Shown: positions 1-12,934, counted from the stretch's first letter. The stretch is 64,000 bases of DNA from Maniola hyperantus (GCF_902806685.2 NC_048537.1:9012720-9076719), one strand, 5' to 3'. Made by a program: numbers and translations. The notes: generated by a model from the letters alone, not told the origin.

Positions 1-600
1 AAAAAGTGTTAAGTTAAGTTAGGTTTAGAGTTAAGTTAAGAGTTAATTTAGTGGCCCCATAGTATTAAAATATGCTATGCTTGGTTAAAAATCTACTGTT
101 TACTAAGCTATTACACTGATCGCGAGCAATTTACTCTTATCCGTTGAGGAGTTCCATTATCTATCTTCGAAGATGTTCATCAGATCTTCACCAAATTTAA
201 ATGGGACCAATTTTGAAGAATACCCTTTCAAACAAAAAAAGAATTTTCAAAATCGGTCCAGGCGTCTTCGTGTAATCCGGTAACATACATAAAAAATATA
301 TTAAAAAAAAAAAAAAAAACAGGTACCTTTGATAGTAGATATAAAACAAGATAACTAATCATAAGATAAGATACCTTAAATATATCGAAATAGGTACTTT
401 TTCTATTCCAGGGACTAACATTTTGTATAAGTATATATTGGAATAAGTATGTACTCCAATATATACGAAGAATATGTTCGTTGCTTAGCTTGGTAACGAA
501 AAATACTTTCCTATTTAAAAAAATATACCGATTGGTAAAATAGGTAGATTTTATAAATCTGAAACATAATATAAGTATGATTCATTCCATACTAATATCA
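1..600. other. AT-rich intergenic/intronic DNA, no gene seen
   Basis: No coding frame with codon structure or plausible splice sites is visible. Positions about 195-300 (GGGACCAATTTTG, a poly-A stretch, then TCGGTCC and ACATACAT) resemble the 3' part of the element at 10520-11395, so this is probably a decayed copy of that family. A poly-A run sits at 303-319. The remainder is AT-rich. Confidence 0.5.
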
Positions 601-601
601 T

Positions 602-786
602 TGTAAACGCAAAACTTTGTTTGTCTATTTGTCTGTTACTTTTTCACGAGCCTTCCGCTTTACCAAATAGCTTAAATACAACCCGAAGATCGATATAGGC
701 TACTTTTTATCGCAGAAAACCAAAGAGTTTCCACAGGATTTTACAAAAACCTAAATCCACGCGGACAATGTCGCGGGGTCATCTAG
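602..786 (-). repeat. Dispersed element family 3 (CCGCGTGGA type), degenerate copy
   Basis: The copy shows the family landmarks in reverse: a tail like AAACGCAAAACTTTG, CCAAAGAGTTTCCACAGGATTTT, then AACCTAAATCCACGCGGAC. It is a ~200-bp element that recurs at least ten times in this window, some copies inside introns. No coding capacity is seen. Confidence 0.6.
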
Positions 787-3700
787 TACAAAATAAAATG
801 TAGGTAGTTAAACTATTTTTTCAGTTTATTTTTAAATTTAGGTGCTTTAACTATTTACCTAAATATATTTCATTTTAGTATCTTTATTCAATTCTCCTGA
901 CATATTTTGTTAAGTTTTTATCAAAATTATAATGTATCTACCTATTTGTAACATTTGTAAGCACATACATATATAAATATATACATATACATATACAATT
1001 TTATACATACATAGGTATATAATTTTAACAAGTTAATTACCAAGCATTGGCATAACTGTTTAAATACATATTATATCTTGCACACTATTCTACTGTTTAT
1101 ACACTAAATTAAACCTATCGCCTAACTTATATAATTTATTTTAATGCGACATCATTTGCTTTTATTCACTTTTAAAAGTTCTATAATAAAAGATAATATT
1201 CTGAGTATGCGTGCATTTTAAACTCGACTATTATGTGTAATTATGTGGCCGCATAAACCAAGTACTTTTCTGCTCAGGTCCCAATTACACTTAGCGAGCT
1301 TTTAATATTGTTCATTATGCTAAGGAAACGGCAAGATTTTGCTGGAATTCATTATCCTTAAAAAGTATAAAGTGCACGCACAGAGCGATCAAAATGCTAA
1401 ATAAGTATACGTTCAATCAGTATGCCCATAATAGTCAGTTTAGGTAGGCATATCAGTTAATTTGGCACTCGTTTTACATGTAAAAAGATTAAAATATAAA
1501 AGTTTAGCCGGCTCTACTAGATTCTTAAATTCAAATAGAGAAAAATTCTAGCTAATTTTATGCTCTTAATTGGATAGTCAAAGCTTATAAAGAAAATAGT
1601 TGTCGATGGGAAGTGAATTCAAAATTAGTAGCCATTCACTTAAATTGCCAGCAAAACATTTGGAATGCTTATCAATAAGATTAGTTAGGAGAGTCATAAA
1701 CGATAGACCGTTAGTTCGCCGACGAAATTGCGGTTATTTATTGTGATGAATCTTTGAGACAACGATACGTGATACGTATACTTTATCAAATCTATTGGAT
1801 TTTTATCTTCCAAGGTGTAATAAAAATATCCATTAAAAATTCTAACGACACTTGAAACCTCAGATGAAAAAAATACCTTATAATAAGAAAGCAAATCTTC
1901 AGGCAAAAGTACCTACATAAAAGGTCAAGTATCTTGAAATATCATATTATCATCTTTATTTCATCTAGAGTTGTTATGCGAATTACTCCAAGTTTATGTT
2001 GAATTCCGCGATATATCCTAGCTTTTTATTGCAAGTGACTTTAATAAAATGTCTAGCCCATTATTTGCGGATGTTGAAGCGATATCAAAACGTTATAACG
2101 TACTAGAATCTGAATAGGTACTAAAATATTGAAAAATGGCAAACAAAAATAATTTTAGAGCTGTTGGTTTAAAGCAGTTAAAAAACTGTTAGAAATAAGC
2201 TGTTCTTCCGATAAAATAGTAAAATTAATAATAATTGTGCCCTATTCCTGAACTACACTGAAATGACAGGACTAAATCTAGTGCTATCCTTTTCCGCAAT
2301 CCGCAAGCAACATTGTGAAAGAGATATTATATACTATATTAATTAGACTTGTCATTTAAGTTCAGTTTAGATTGCACAATAGGTACAACGGAATTAGCCA
2401 CATTGTAGATTTTATGAACTATTCATAAAGCGTATCTACATAGGTACCTAGGAGAAAATATAACTTTATTTCTACATACCTTGTATTACACGCAGGTAGT
2501 AGGTCATATAATATCAAAAAACATGTTCTGATAGGTACTTCTTTATAAGTGATTAATTAAATCCACCATCAATCAATGCTGTTATTAAAATTACTTGCAT
2601 GAATTATGTAGAATTTAAATAAAGTTGGTCGTTATCTAGAAGATATAAATTGAAAACTATTTATTACCTACTAATAAAGGTAAAATATAATTTTCTCAAT
2701 GAATTGCGTTAGCGATAATTGTTACCTCTAAGGAAGTAACCCAAAAACAACATTAATGTAGATTACCACTTTATTAAAGAATTGCGCAATGATATTATAA
2801 TAGAAGATTGATTATAAAAAATCCATTTATCTTTAATCTGTCTATAAGTTGATTTTTGCCAAAAAAGACTATATGTAGAATTTTTTACAAACAACTACTC
2901 TGCTAGGTAGGTAACTTATCGACAGATTGAAGATAGATTGATTAATATTTTTTGCCGTAAGCCAACTATTTATAAACAACCAATTTAAGCTACACAGCCT
3001 ACACTGCAGTAAGATTGTGGATATCTAGCAATTACAATACTTGTATTTTATTTTTCATAGGGGTAAAACTTGTACAAATTGATGTTTCCTCGGGCATTTA
3101 ATGAAACACATTAGCATGTACAAGTTGCGATCTTGATGCGTGCTCCTTCCATCTTCGGTGACTATTATAATCCGAATAAGGCAACATTACTAAGAGCTTT
3201 TCACGAATTATAATTCTCATTTTTTAAATTAACTATACTTAATTCAACAGCTATCGAATTCCTAGATAAAATTATTTTTGAACTGAAAACGTATTTAGGC
3301 GTGTTGGACGATTTAAGATTTTGGGATGGGTAAAAACCTCAAGGTCTCGCCACAGACTTGCTAATTGTATTAGCTATTAAAATGACCATGGGCTAAAATG
3401 TATGGACCATGGTCCTTCAATTCCTTAAAATCCCTGAACAGTGTTCAAACCTATGCGATATTAAAGCTTTTAGGGTACAGTTTATTTCATACTTTGGCCA
3501 AGTCAAAATCGAGCTCAAGAATTGTTTTGTGTTTTTGTTGTTGTTGTTGTTTGTTTTTAAAGTAATCTAATATTGCTCGGTTTTGAAAATGTCCGAAGCA
3601 CCATCGCTCGCTCGACTACGACTCCCTTGCCATAAGAAATAAATTGTGTCCTAAAAGCTGTCATGTGGCATAGTAATGAACCTTGTTGAGGGATTTTGAA

Positions 3701-4780
3701 GTATTGGACCAGAATGACCCAAGGTTCTTAGTTCCTTAACGCAACTTTTATTAAGGATCAATGTATATGGAAGTTTCAATTATGGATTATTACATTTAAT
3801 ATTTTTCCAATTCTGTCGGCAGTCCTACTTAATCCTAGGTATACCTATCTTGTTCTCCGTCGTATTCCTTATTGGTGGTGACCCCTTTCCTTTAATGACA
3901 TAATGGTAGGATTTTCTTGGGACAACAAAGCGGTTGGTTCCCAAATCTCTAATTATAAAATTTTAATATGCTTACCTAAATGTTATACTCTATATAATAT
4001 ACTTAATCTGTCGTTTTTAACTATACCTAAATATATTAAATCAGAGACTCGGCTGAGTTATCTTACGCCAGAGCGCGAGTCAGTTAAGAGAAAGTTAGCA
4101 CGCCCTGTTATGGCGGCATTTCTCATTCCTCAGAACCTTTTCCCCTTATTACATGAGAAATCTGTCTCCTTCGCGGTAGGTAAATAATAATATTAATAGA
4201 ATTTAAAAATATTACAGATACTAACTACAAAATGGGAAATCTTTACATATTTACATTATCGAAGATTTTTCTTATAAGTAGGCTATATTTTATAATATAT
4301 AAATTCAAAATAATACTGTTACCTATTAACCGTTGTAACCTATTAAATAATACATATTCACCTATAGTTTTTAATATAAATTATCTACTATAAAGTGAAG
4401 ATAATATTCCTATATAAAGTATAAGTGAAGATATTATTATTCCTATTTGAAAACAAAGTAGGTACGTAATGAATATGATAATTAATAAGTAAGCTACGCA
4501 TAATATGATATGCTTAATATCATTTTTGACAACAGGTGTATGCAGATATTAAAAAAATATTTGAAAAACTTTTAAAAAGGTTGACATCATGAGGCATATT
4601 GAAACACAGAATTTAAATCTTTGGACGTACCAAAATAATATTAATGAACTTAAAAAACAATTGAGATTAGAATCAGGTATCATGCAAACAGTACAAAAAA
4701 GTTAAACAATGCACTACAAAAAGATTTCCATTTAATGAAAGTTACCCGCGCAAACGAAGTCGCAGGTAACAGTAAGTAAT
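787..4780. other. Long AT-rich region without a recognisable gene
   Basis: There are only short chance frames. The longest, 94 codons at 3903-4187, has no recognisable domain or codon structure. The region has scattered TACCTA/TAGGTA microrepeats, a (GTT)n run near 3537-3552 and one imperfect inverted repeat (listed separately). It could be intron or intergenic DNA of the gene whose exon lies at 25.1 kb, but nothing in the sequence proves this. Confidence 0.5.
2828..2935. repeat. Imperfect inverted repeat, probable MITE remnant
   Basis: The left arm 2828-2850 (TATCTTTAATCTGTCTATAAG...) pairs with 2913-2935 with two mismatches over 23 bases, around a ~62-bp spacer. This is the structure expected of a small foldback or TIR element. 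Confidence 0.5.
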
Positions 4781-4849
4781 TAATATTTATGAGTGTTTAA
4801 ATAACGTGGGAGTCAAATAAATAAGATAAAAGCAGTTTGGTCTAGTAGA

Positions 4850-4960
4850 CGAGACATTACAAGAGTGACCTCTTCCTCTCGGAGTGCGCGGGCGATGGCG
4901 CGCAAGGTCACGAACGCGCGTGCGACTCAGTCGTGACCCGCTCGCATACTGCGCACCACA
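4850..4960. promoter_or_regulatory. Short GC/CpG-rich patch in AT-rich DNA
   Basis: About 110 bases with many CpG dinucleotides (GTGCGCGGGCGATGGCGCGC, ACGAACGCGCGTGCG) stand out sharply from the surrounding AT-rich sequence. It contains two near-TGACC half sites in inverted positions (AAGGTCACG and GTCGTGACCC). It may be a noncoding exon, promoter or conserved enhancer of a neighbouring gene, but no transcript structure can be read from it. Confidence 0.25.
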
Positions 4961-5397
4961 ACAATACAAATAATGCCATGCCAAATGAACCTAGAGTTCA
5001 TTATCATTTGCTTACTCTTTTGACACTGCCTCACACTACCTATGTAACATTGTTGGAATTCTACGTCATTTTAGGTAGGTACGTTGCGATTTTAAATTTA
5101 CGCGCACAGCTTCTAGCTTAACGTTCTTTTCTATAAGGCTCTCACGGAATATCTATTTTAGGTTCAAAGCGTTTCGCCGTCCGTTTATGCCGAAAAGCGA
5201 AACGTTGAGGTCATACCTAGACCAATTTGTCAATAGAACCTTTTCATAAACTTTATTAACAGCATTTTAATGTTCTTAACTTTTATCAATTTCAAATAAG
5301 GGGTTCTCCAATCCGGTTTTTATTTATTTAGTACTAGTAACCCGCCCCGGCTTCGTACGGGTATTTTTTACGATTTTTGTAGAAATCCCAAATTTTT

Positions 5398-5745
5398 AGG
5401 GTTCCGTACCTCAAAAGGAAAAACGGAACCCTTATAGGATTCCTTTGTTGTCTGTCTGTCTGTTAGACATTAGGAGAAAAATCTGAAAACCGTGAATTTG
5501 TGGTTACATCACAAGAAAAAAATTAAAATGTGTTCATGAACAAATATTGCTATTTTCGACTTTCAAAATAAGATTGCTATATTAAGTGGGATATCATATG
5601 AAAGGGCTTTACATGTACATTCTAAAACAGATTTTTATTTATTTTTAGGCATAATAGTTTTTGATTTATCGTGCAAAATGACGATAAAATACGATTGTAG
5701 TACGGAACCCTCAGTGCGCGAGTCTGACTCGCACTTGGCCAGTTT
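5398..5745 (-). repeat. Dispersed element family 1 (CCGGCCAAGTGCGAGTC...GGAACCCT), internally deleted
   Basis: It begins AGGGTTCCGTACCTCAAAAGG, has the CTGTCTGTCTG core and ends GACTCGCACTTGGCCAG, which is the family in reverse orientation. It is ~100 bp shorter than full copies because the part after the microsatellite (the CCTACAGGGTACTTCCCG block) is missing. A fragment of another repeat, ACCCGCCCCGGCTTCGTACG, lies directly before it at 5339-5358. Confidence 0.8.
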
Positions 5746-7600
5746 TTTGGAAATTCAATATACCTACCTAGCCTATGTCACTCAGGAATAATGTAGCTTT
5801 CTACTTGTGAAAGATTTTTCAGAATCGTTTCAGTAGTTCCAGAGATTACTTCCTACAAACAAACTTACAAACTTTACCTCTATATAATATCAGTATTGAT
5901 ATCCTCGCATTTTGTATTAGGTGCCCCGTTTTCGATTCGTTCGAAACTCCAGAGTTACACAAAAACCGAAGTTCCGGAGCTCTACGGCAGAGCACGCTTT
6001 CAGCAGGTTACCATCGCGTATTGCTACCGTTACGTGTTATATCTGACCAAACCTTAAGTAAATAGAAAAACTCATACTTAATCATACAGTCTATTTCTAA
6101 GTCAGTCTCTTAAATATTTTTATGAATAGGTTGGGTACGGCATTCATTTTTACGTATTAAGAAATTAATTGGATATCCTACAGGTCTGGCAATTAACGCA
6201 GTTCTTTGCAAGTTTATGTAGATAGAAAGCTGTTGGAAGTAACGGTTAATTGCCTGGTACCTTATATGATGGTAGAAGAGCTGACCAAGAATGGGATACA
6301 TTATTCAAAGGGATCATTTACATCGCAGCGCGGCGGAGACGTGGCGGATTGCGACTCCTTGTATGTAGTCGGTGGAACGCTCGGCACTCACTGTGCCACG
6401 CAAAAAACATACCATATCGTCCGAGTTTTTCTTTTTTGATATATGTATAAACCGTAAATTCTTCGAGTGGGTACTTATAGAAACTGTCCTTGCATAGCGT
6501 TCAATAAAAAATATAAGACAATTATGAGATGCCGAGATATAATTTATCCCACGTACACCAAAATCCTTCACTCCGCACAATAAAAGGTTAGAGCTATTTT
6601 TTGTTGAGTAGCATAAACCTGACCATCTGAGCTATCATCGAGAGCTAATTAACTATGTTACCTACTATTGTGCCTCACTTAACGAAGTAAATAGGTGTAG
6701 GTAGGTACGTATCATAGCATACATAAGCTCGTAAGAAAAATAAAAAGCGCATGCTCGTACGGTTCTCGACTTAAAAATAACTAAAGTAGGTACCTATTCA
6801 TTAAATAAATGTATTGTTATTGGAATTGCAGTAGCCGATATCGATTAAGTGCTATAATTACGTCGGTATCCGAAAACATTGGTGCGACGTGAGTGAGAGG
6901 CGCGCCCTTGTGTCGGGCTCGGGCATTTGCAGTGCTCCTTACCACAGCGACGCGTCGCGGCCGCGTCCACGCACCCCGAAAACAGTGAATGTGCAACCTT
7001 ACAAGTTAAAACCATACATTGACTTGAGTAGGTATAAATAATACCTCTGATGTTTGGAAACGAGTTTTTCTCGCCACGAGCTTTTATGACGCAAAAAATT
7101 TAAATGTAGAGCGCAGCATAAAATTATGTGTTAAGATAATATTTAACATAAAATCAGCAGTGATACATAAACTTTATATTTGTAAATATTCGTAAAAAAC
7201 CTACTCAAAAAGACATTTCCTTTGTGAAAGGATTTTCACGTAACAAATAAGTAGGTTTAATGCAAATCAATATATATACCTAACTATCGTTTTTTCTCAT
7301 GAGTAGGCAGTTATTATAGAGGTAAATACCCTGTTAGTTACGCCAAGTTTAAAGCCACAAAGCCAGACATTGCACCCTTTACAGGCTGACTCACACCATA
7401 TGCGTGAGCATTGCAGCACGTTACATCAGTGGCCCCCGTGCCGTGCTGCACCACGTTGCGATGCAATGGATCTGCGACACGATGACTTGTGATGCGTCTA
7501 TGATTATGCAATGTGGTAAACGGTGCGGCTGCCATTTTGTTGCAAGACTAGCGACCGCCCGCGGATTCACTTAGCGCCAATATTGATTCACTATCTGTAT
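5746..7600. other. No gene recognised; contains a CpG-rich patch at ~6885-6980
   Basis: Overlapping short frames at 6206-6580 lie on both strands and none matches a family I recognise. A ~95-bp CpG-rich patch at 6885-6980 (GAGGCGCGCCCTTGTG, GACGCGTCGCGGCCGCG) is a possible regulatory element or noncoding exon. A hairpin-prone GC-richer stretch lies at 7400-7470 (GCAGCACG...CGTGCTGC). Confidence 0.4.
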
Positions 7601-7607
7601 TTTGACG

Positions 7608-7950
7608 ACCTCCCTGGCGCAGTGGTGAGCGCTGTGGTCTTAATAGTGGGAGGTCCCGGGTTCGATTCCTGGCAGGGGTTTGGAATTTTATAATTTCTAA
7701 ATTTCTGGTCTGGTCTGGTGGGAGGCTTCGGCCGTGGCTAGTTACCACCCTACCGGCAAAGCCGTGCCGCCAAGCGATTTAGCGTTCCGGTACGATGCCG
7801 TGTAGAAACCAAAGGGGTATGGGTTTAATAAAAACTGCCATACCCCTTCCAGGTGAGCCCGCTATCATCTTAGACTGCATCATCACTTACCACCAGGTGA
7901 GATTGCAGTCAAGGGCTTACTTGTATCTGAATAAAATAAAAAAAAATTAC
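7608..7950 (+). repeat. tRNA-derived SINE (family A), complete
   Basis: The head resembles a tRNA gene. An A-box-like TGGCGCAGTGGTGAGCG at ~7615 is followed ~35 bp later by a B box GGGTTCGATTCCTGG at ~7659. The body (GGTGGGAGGCTTCGGCCG, CCGTGCCGCCAAGCG, TTGCAGTCAAGGGCTTACTTG) ends in an A-rich tail, AATAAAATAAAAAAAA. The same body recurs truncated at 49659-49915 and 62806-63067. It is not a real tRNA gene because the stem pairing is poor and the element continues for ~300 bp. Confidence 0.85.
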
Positions 7951-8103
7951 CACTCCTAATCTCCTTTATAATGAAGAAATCTAATACACTGAATTGTAAC
8001 ATATATGCTTCTTTTTATCCCGGAGAACCAAAGAGCTCCCTCGGGATTTTTAACAAACTTACTTAGTCATATATTTGAACAATTGAACGTAAAAATTACA
8101 GAT

Positions 8104-8810
8104 CGAAAATATCATCTAAACCACCGCAACGAGGCAGGGTGCCCAGAACGCTGGCAGCGTTACCTCGTTGAATGGCCAGACTAATATGCTGACCGAGGTA
8201 ACTGCCAACCCTCCGGTCCCCCGTGGATGCCGCGAGACGGGATTAAAGGTCCTTAAAAAAGGATCTAGCATTCTCGCCCCACGAACCCATGGTCTCCACC
8301 CCAAAAGGCACAAATATGAATCTATTTTCTATATTCTCATATTTGCGCCTCTTGGCCCTTTCTGCCTTAGTAGCCGCCGCTCCGGCCGCCACGGAGGTCG
8401 CCTGTACGTGTGACAGCGCCAGTGTATCCACATACGTGGCATCCCACACAAACGACCTACCTTGCTTCCACGGGACAAGAGTCATACCGTCTGGTCTCTT
8501 GCCATCGCTACGTGCCAAACCATTTGGTTCCAATACTGCAGGCACATTAGCCGTGACAAGAGACCTACGTTTGACTCCGTTCAAGGAAGCATGACGGGAA
8601 AAACGACCGGCACTTTTGGCACAAGCAAGACCGTGGTGACCATATACGTTCACTGCCTCGCCACAATGACAGAGATGTAGCTGTTGAATCCTAGCGCCAA
8701 GCCGAAGACCAACCGCGATAGTAAGTGTAAGGTGGTCTAAAAGAGTGCCTATATGTTTCGAAGGGAGAGCTTGAAGCCAATAGCTCGATTCTCTCGTAGA
8801 CACTGCGAGG
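8104..8810 (-). mobile_element. LINE 3' fragment with restriction-like endonuclease-type C-terminus
   Basis: The minus frame from 8803 encodes ~186 residues. It has a Cys/His motif (CHCGEAVNVYGHHGLAC) and then SDGKRPDGMTLVPWKQG and FVWDATYVDTLA, which resemble the KRPDG...W-D catalytic blocks of RLE-type non-LTR retrotransposons. The frame breaks near 8243, and a continuing frame carries YLGQHISLAIQRGNAASVLG, the usual end of this protein family. The reverse transcriptase domain is absent. It is a 5'-truncated, frameshifted relic. A related fragment lies at 61563-61745. Confidence 0.7.
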
Positions 8811-8992
8811 ATACGCGCGCGATCTCTTAGTCATTACATTATATTGAATTTGCAATCAATTATTATAAATCACTAATTTTAAGATCTATGTGTTAACACA
8901 ACATGAATGCAAAGTATCATCTTCGTCATTTTACCATCTAAATATTTAAATTTTAAATTACTTGAGTCACGATCAATTCAAACCATATTAAC

Positions 8993-9445
8993 AAAAAACC
9001 GGCCAAGTGCGACTCAGACTCGCGCACCGAGGGTTCCGTACTACAGTCGTATTTTTTTGACGTTGCGCACTATAAATCAAAATATGATGAAAATATAATG
9101 CATAAACATTAATATACAGGTAAAACCTTTTCATATGATACTCTGTTTGGTATAGTAATCTTACTTTAAAAGTTGAAATACTAATTATTTGTTCATGAAC
9201 CCCTTTTCTTCGTGATGTAACCACAAATTCACGGTTGTCAGATTTTCCCCTTACGCCTGCTATAAGATCTAACTAACTGCCAAATTTTATGATTTTAGGT
9301 CGACGGGAAGTACCCTGTAAGTTTCTTGACAGGCAGGCAGACAGACAGACAGACAGACAGATAGACACAGACTGACAGTGAGACAGATAACGAAGTCATT
9401 CTATGAGGGTTCTTTTTTTCCTTTTGAGGTACGGTACCCTAAAAA
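8993..9445 (+). repeat. Dispersed element family 1, near full length
   Basis: It starts AAAAAACCGGCCAAGTGCGA and ends TTGAGGTACGGTACCCTAAAAA. The internal microsatellite (CAGACAGACAGACAG at ~9333-9360) follows the family landmark GGGAAGTACCCTGTAAG. The element is noncoding. Confidence 0.85.
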
Positions 9446-10519
9446 CACAAGGAAAAGGCTAATATTGTAATATTACTTACACAGTATACGTAGATAAATA
9501 ATAGATAGTTTTTCGTAACTGCATATGAATCACCGATAGCGCCGACTGCGCTGGACAGTAGTAGGTACCTAACTAAAAACATTTTCTTTAAAGTGGTGTT
9601 ACCAACCTAATGAAATTTCATTAATAAACTTTAAGTAGGTAGGTACCTACATGTTGAAATTGTAATACCCATTATTATAATTTAGGCTTCTGCCTGAAAC
9701 ATTTAACACCTAATACCTACTTTGGAAATTCCATACGATTGAAATTGAACAGATTTATGGTAATGGACCTCGTTATATTCCATATATTATTAAATTGTCG
9801 TGCAGTATAACGAATCAAGTTAATAAAATTGTACATTCATATACATATATGGCAAACCTAGCCTTGTTGAGGACTGTTCCTCTCAGTCGCACAGATCACC
9901 TCTCTGTTCTCCATCTTTATCTCACTAATAAGTACGACACACACACACATATCTACCTTACTCACACGAAAACAACTTGTAGTTGTGTGTACATATGATG
10001 TCAATGCGATGAATAAACAGTTTCTCCGATTTTACGATCCAATGATTACAGATACCTATCTATGCAAAGTTGGTTAATGATTTTGAAACACAAAAGTGCT
10101 CTTACGAAAGATTTAAAAATCAACTAACAGCTTTAAGCATGGCATTTATAATATACATATGAACATAGTCTGTGTAGGCCATAGGTGTAGGCACACTCGT
10201 GCATATTACAGTCAAAGTAGTTATAAAGCTAGCTATTATTATTTATGAGTGTGTATTTCGAATATCCAGTGATTAAGTTAATGAGGCTTGTTTTAACTGC
10301 CATGGAAACTTAAGATGTATCTTACCCAGTTCATTCACTGATCAACAAAGAAACAGTTAAATTCACTTATGTTCTTGAAATATTGACCTTGTTGTTTTGT
10401 GGTGTTTATCGTGTATTTAATTAATTTCCACGATAAATTCAGACATACTAGTCTATTCTAGTTTTATAATATGTATGTTGAAGTCGCGTCGAGGGCGAGC
10501 TTCACGCTTTGATTTCTAG
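9446..10519. other. No gene seen
   Basis: AT-rich sequence with TACCTA microrepeats and a short (AC)n tract at ~9938-9950. No splice-bounded coding frame or recognisable element was identified. Confidence 0.5.
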
Positions 10520-11395
10520 TTTCTTTTATAATGCTCACCCGACTTCACACATACACGTGTAGAAACAAAAGTTATTTTTTACTTTGTAGTGGTTTTGGAA
10601 GTCGGTTTTTATATTATTATTTTTTTAAGCTTTTTAGTGTAAGTAGTCATTGCTTGGTACCTAAAATATCAATTCACCAGCAAAACTTTCCAAATCCACA
10701 TGGCTTAGGAGTTCCTTGCACCTTGCAGCATCAGGATTGAAGAGTTGGGACTTGGAATTCAAAAACAAAGTCTATGCTTGGCATTTACAATAATATTTTT
10801 TCAGGAACAGCTCCTGAATCTCTATAGTTTAGAAGTGCTGTACCATGCATCATCAGGTTTGAGGAGTTCGGACTTGGAGTGTAATCGTGAAGCCATTGCT
10901 TGATACCTTAAATATCAATTCACCATCAGAAATTCCCGAATCCCCACAGCGTAGGAGTTCAGTACCTTGCAGCATCAGGATTGAGGAGTTGGGATCCAAA
11001 GTTCAATGGTGTAGTCTATGCTTGGCACCAAAAATAATATTGCATCATCCGCAGTTCCTGAGTCAATATAGTTTAGGAGTGCTGTACCCTACACCATCAG
11101 TGTCGAGGAGTTGGGACTTGGAGTCTAACCATAAGGTCGTTGCTTCGTACCTACAATATTAATTCACTATAAACACTTTCTGAATCTTGATAACTAAGGC
11201 GGGCAGTAACCCTGCAGCATCAGGATTCAGGAGTTGGATCCAGAATTTTTTATGGGACCACGACGGAATTATCCCCTGTTCATTAAAAAAAATATTTGCA
11301 AATCGGTCCCGAAACCTAGAAAAAATCAGCATACATACATTTTGAAAAAACGGGCCGAATTGGAAATCACCTCTTTTTGGAAGTCGGTTAAAACG
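10520..11395. repeat. Helitron-like element carrying a 121-bp tandem repeat
   Basis: The block is framed by CTTTGTAGTGGTTTTGGAAGTCGG (~10582-10605) and CTCTTTTTGGAAGTCGGTTAA (~11370-11390). TTTGGAAGTCGGTT is a sequence I associate with lepidopteran Helitron-like elements, although no CTRR terminus was proved. Inside, five copies of a ~121-bp monomer begin near 10707, 10828, 10951, 11070 and 11190, with hallmarks TAGGAGT, GCAGCATCAG and GAGGAGTTGGGACTTGG. They alternate between two subtypes. Confidence 0.6.
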
Positions 11396-12300
11396 ATAGA
11401 TTCCTAATAGGTAGCAAGGTTTTATAGAACTTTTAATTATGTACCGACCCTTTCATAACCAAACTAGTTTACTAACTAGTTTACAAAGTTTACTAACCAA
11501 AATATACAAAAACATCAAATTCAAGCATAACTTTTTTATATCAAGTATGTAATTGTACGTACATGCTAATGTTTGTGGTTAGGAAGTTGTTTGCTACGAG
11601 AAGCAGCGTAAAATAATAACAATTTATAATCGCACTTAACCTTGAATTATTTGCGTTCAAAGATATTTAACTATCATTCATTGTTTACGCTACATTTAAT
11701 CACGCCATGTGTGAACATTTCTAACAAATTCTTCGCTCTAAAAATTAACATTCTGGATCGAGATACCAATCTGGTACAAAGAATAGATAATATTTCTGGG
11801 CACTTTTATAAGGTTCACTCGTTGTTCACAAAATACTTTCTGGTCAACATTTTGACTTTTATGTTTATAAAATTTGATTCACCTACTTAAGGACAATCGT
11901 CCATCTGCCTTCAATATAAGTTATCAATATACCTATGTGTATATTAAATATATAAAGTGCGATATAAGGCCATAGGATTTGCTGGGATCGCAGCGAAGAC
12001 CAATCCTTAATATTTTAAAGGTCCTCGTCCTAAACAGAACATGCATCGTATATCACCTATTAACAAAAGTACCTACAGAAGAGACTATCTATATAACTAT
12101 CTGAAGGTTAGAAAAACAAGAAAGTCTCGATACTTTATTACATAGATAAAAGCTTAACGGAAAGGTCTACAGAGCCCAATTTAATCATCGCTCTTGGGAC
12201 TTTAATTCCATTACAAACATAAATAAGAAAAATACTTTAAGGGCAATCACTAACCAATCATTTTACGCGTTTAATAATAACTGTAAAATACTTAATAAAC
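11396..12300. other. No gene seen
   Basis: AT-rich DNA. The 82-codon frame at 11642-11890 shows no recognisable domain and is low-complexity. Nothing else is supported. Confidence 0.5.
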
Positions 12301-12301
12301 T

Positions 12302-12428
12302 CATCGTCAACCGATAGACGTCCACTGCTGGACAAAAGCCTCTTGTAGGGACTTCCACATGCCGTGGTCTTGTACCCGCCTGGATCCAGCAGTTTCCTGT
12401 GACTCGTTTGACGTCGTCTGTCCACCAA
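12302..12428 (-). mobile_element. RTE-clade LINE 3' tail fragment
   Basis: On the minus strand this is the end of an RTE reverse-transcriptase ORF. Landmarks such as GACGTCAAACGAGTC, GGATCCAGGCGG and AGTGGACGTCTATCGGTTGA match the intact tail at 32041-32362. Only about the last 125 bases remain. Confidence 0.7.
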
Positions 12429-12490
12429 GTAAAAGATGTGTGTGTGTAATTCTAGCGATACTAATTATTCCTGTTACTCATTTTAATTTA

Positions 12491-12841
12491 AAAAAACCGG
12501 CCAAGTGCGAGTCAGGCTCGCGCAATGAGGGTTCCGTACTACAGTCGTATTTTTTCGACATTTTGCACGATAATTCAAAAACTATGATGCATAAAAATAA
12601 ATAAAAATCGGTTTTAGAATGTACAGGTGAAGACCTTTCATATGATACCCCACTTGATATAGTCACTCACTTCGAAAGTTGAAAATACTAATTATTAGTT
12701 CATGACCACAATTTAAATTTTTTTGTGGAGTAACCCTAAATTCACGGTTTTCAGATTTTTCCCCAAATGTCAGCAATAAGATCTACCTACCTGCGAAACT
12801 TCATGATTCTAGGTCAACGGGAAGTACCCTGTAGGTTTCTT

Positions 12842-12934
<93 letters not shown>

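Noticed and set aside
3903..4187. 94-codon plus frame as a gene
   Set aside because: No recognisable motif, AT-driven composition, no supporting splice signals or neighbours.
7608..7700. Possible tRNA gene (A and B boxes)
   Set aside because: The boxes are spaced like a tRNA, but the stems do not pair well and the sequence continues ~300 bp into a body repeated elsewhere, ending in an A-tail. It is a SINE head.
10640..11260. CRISPR-like array
   Set aside because: The ~121-bp units are contiguous without unique spacers, in a eukaryotic context; it is a tandem satellite-type repeat.
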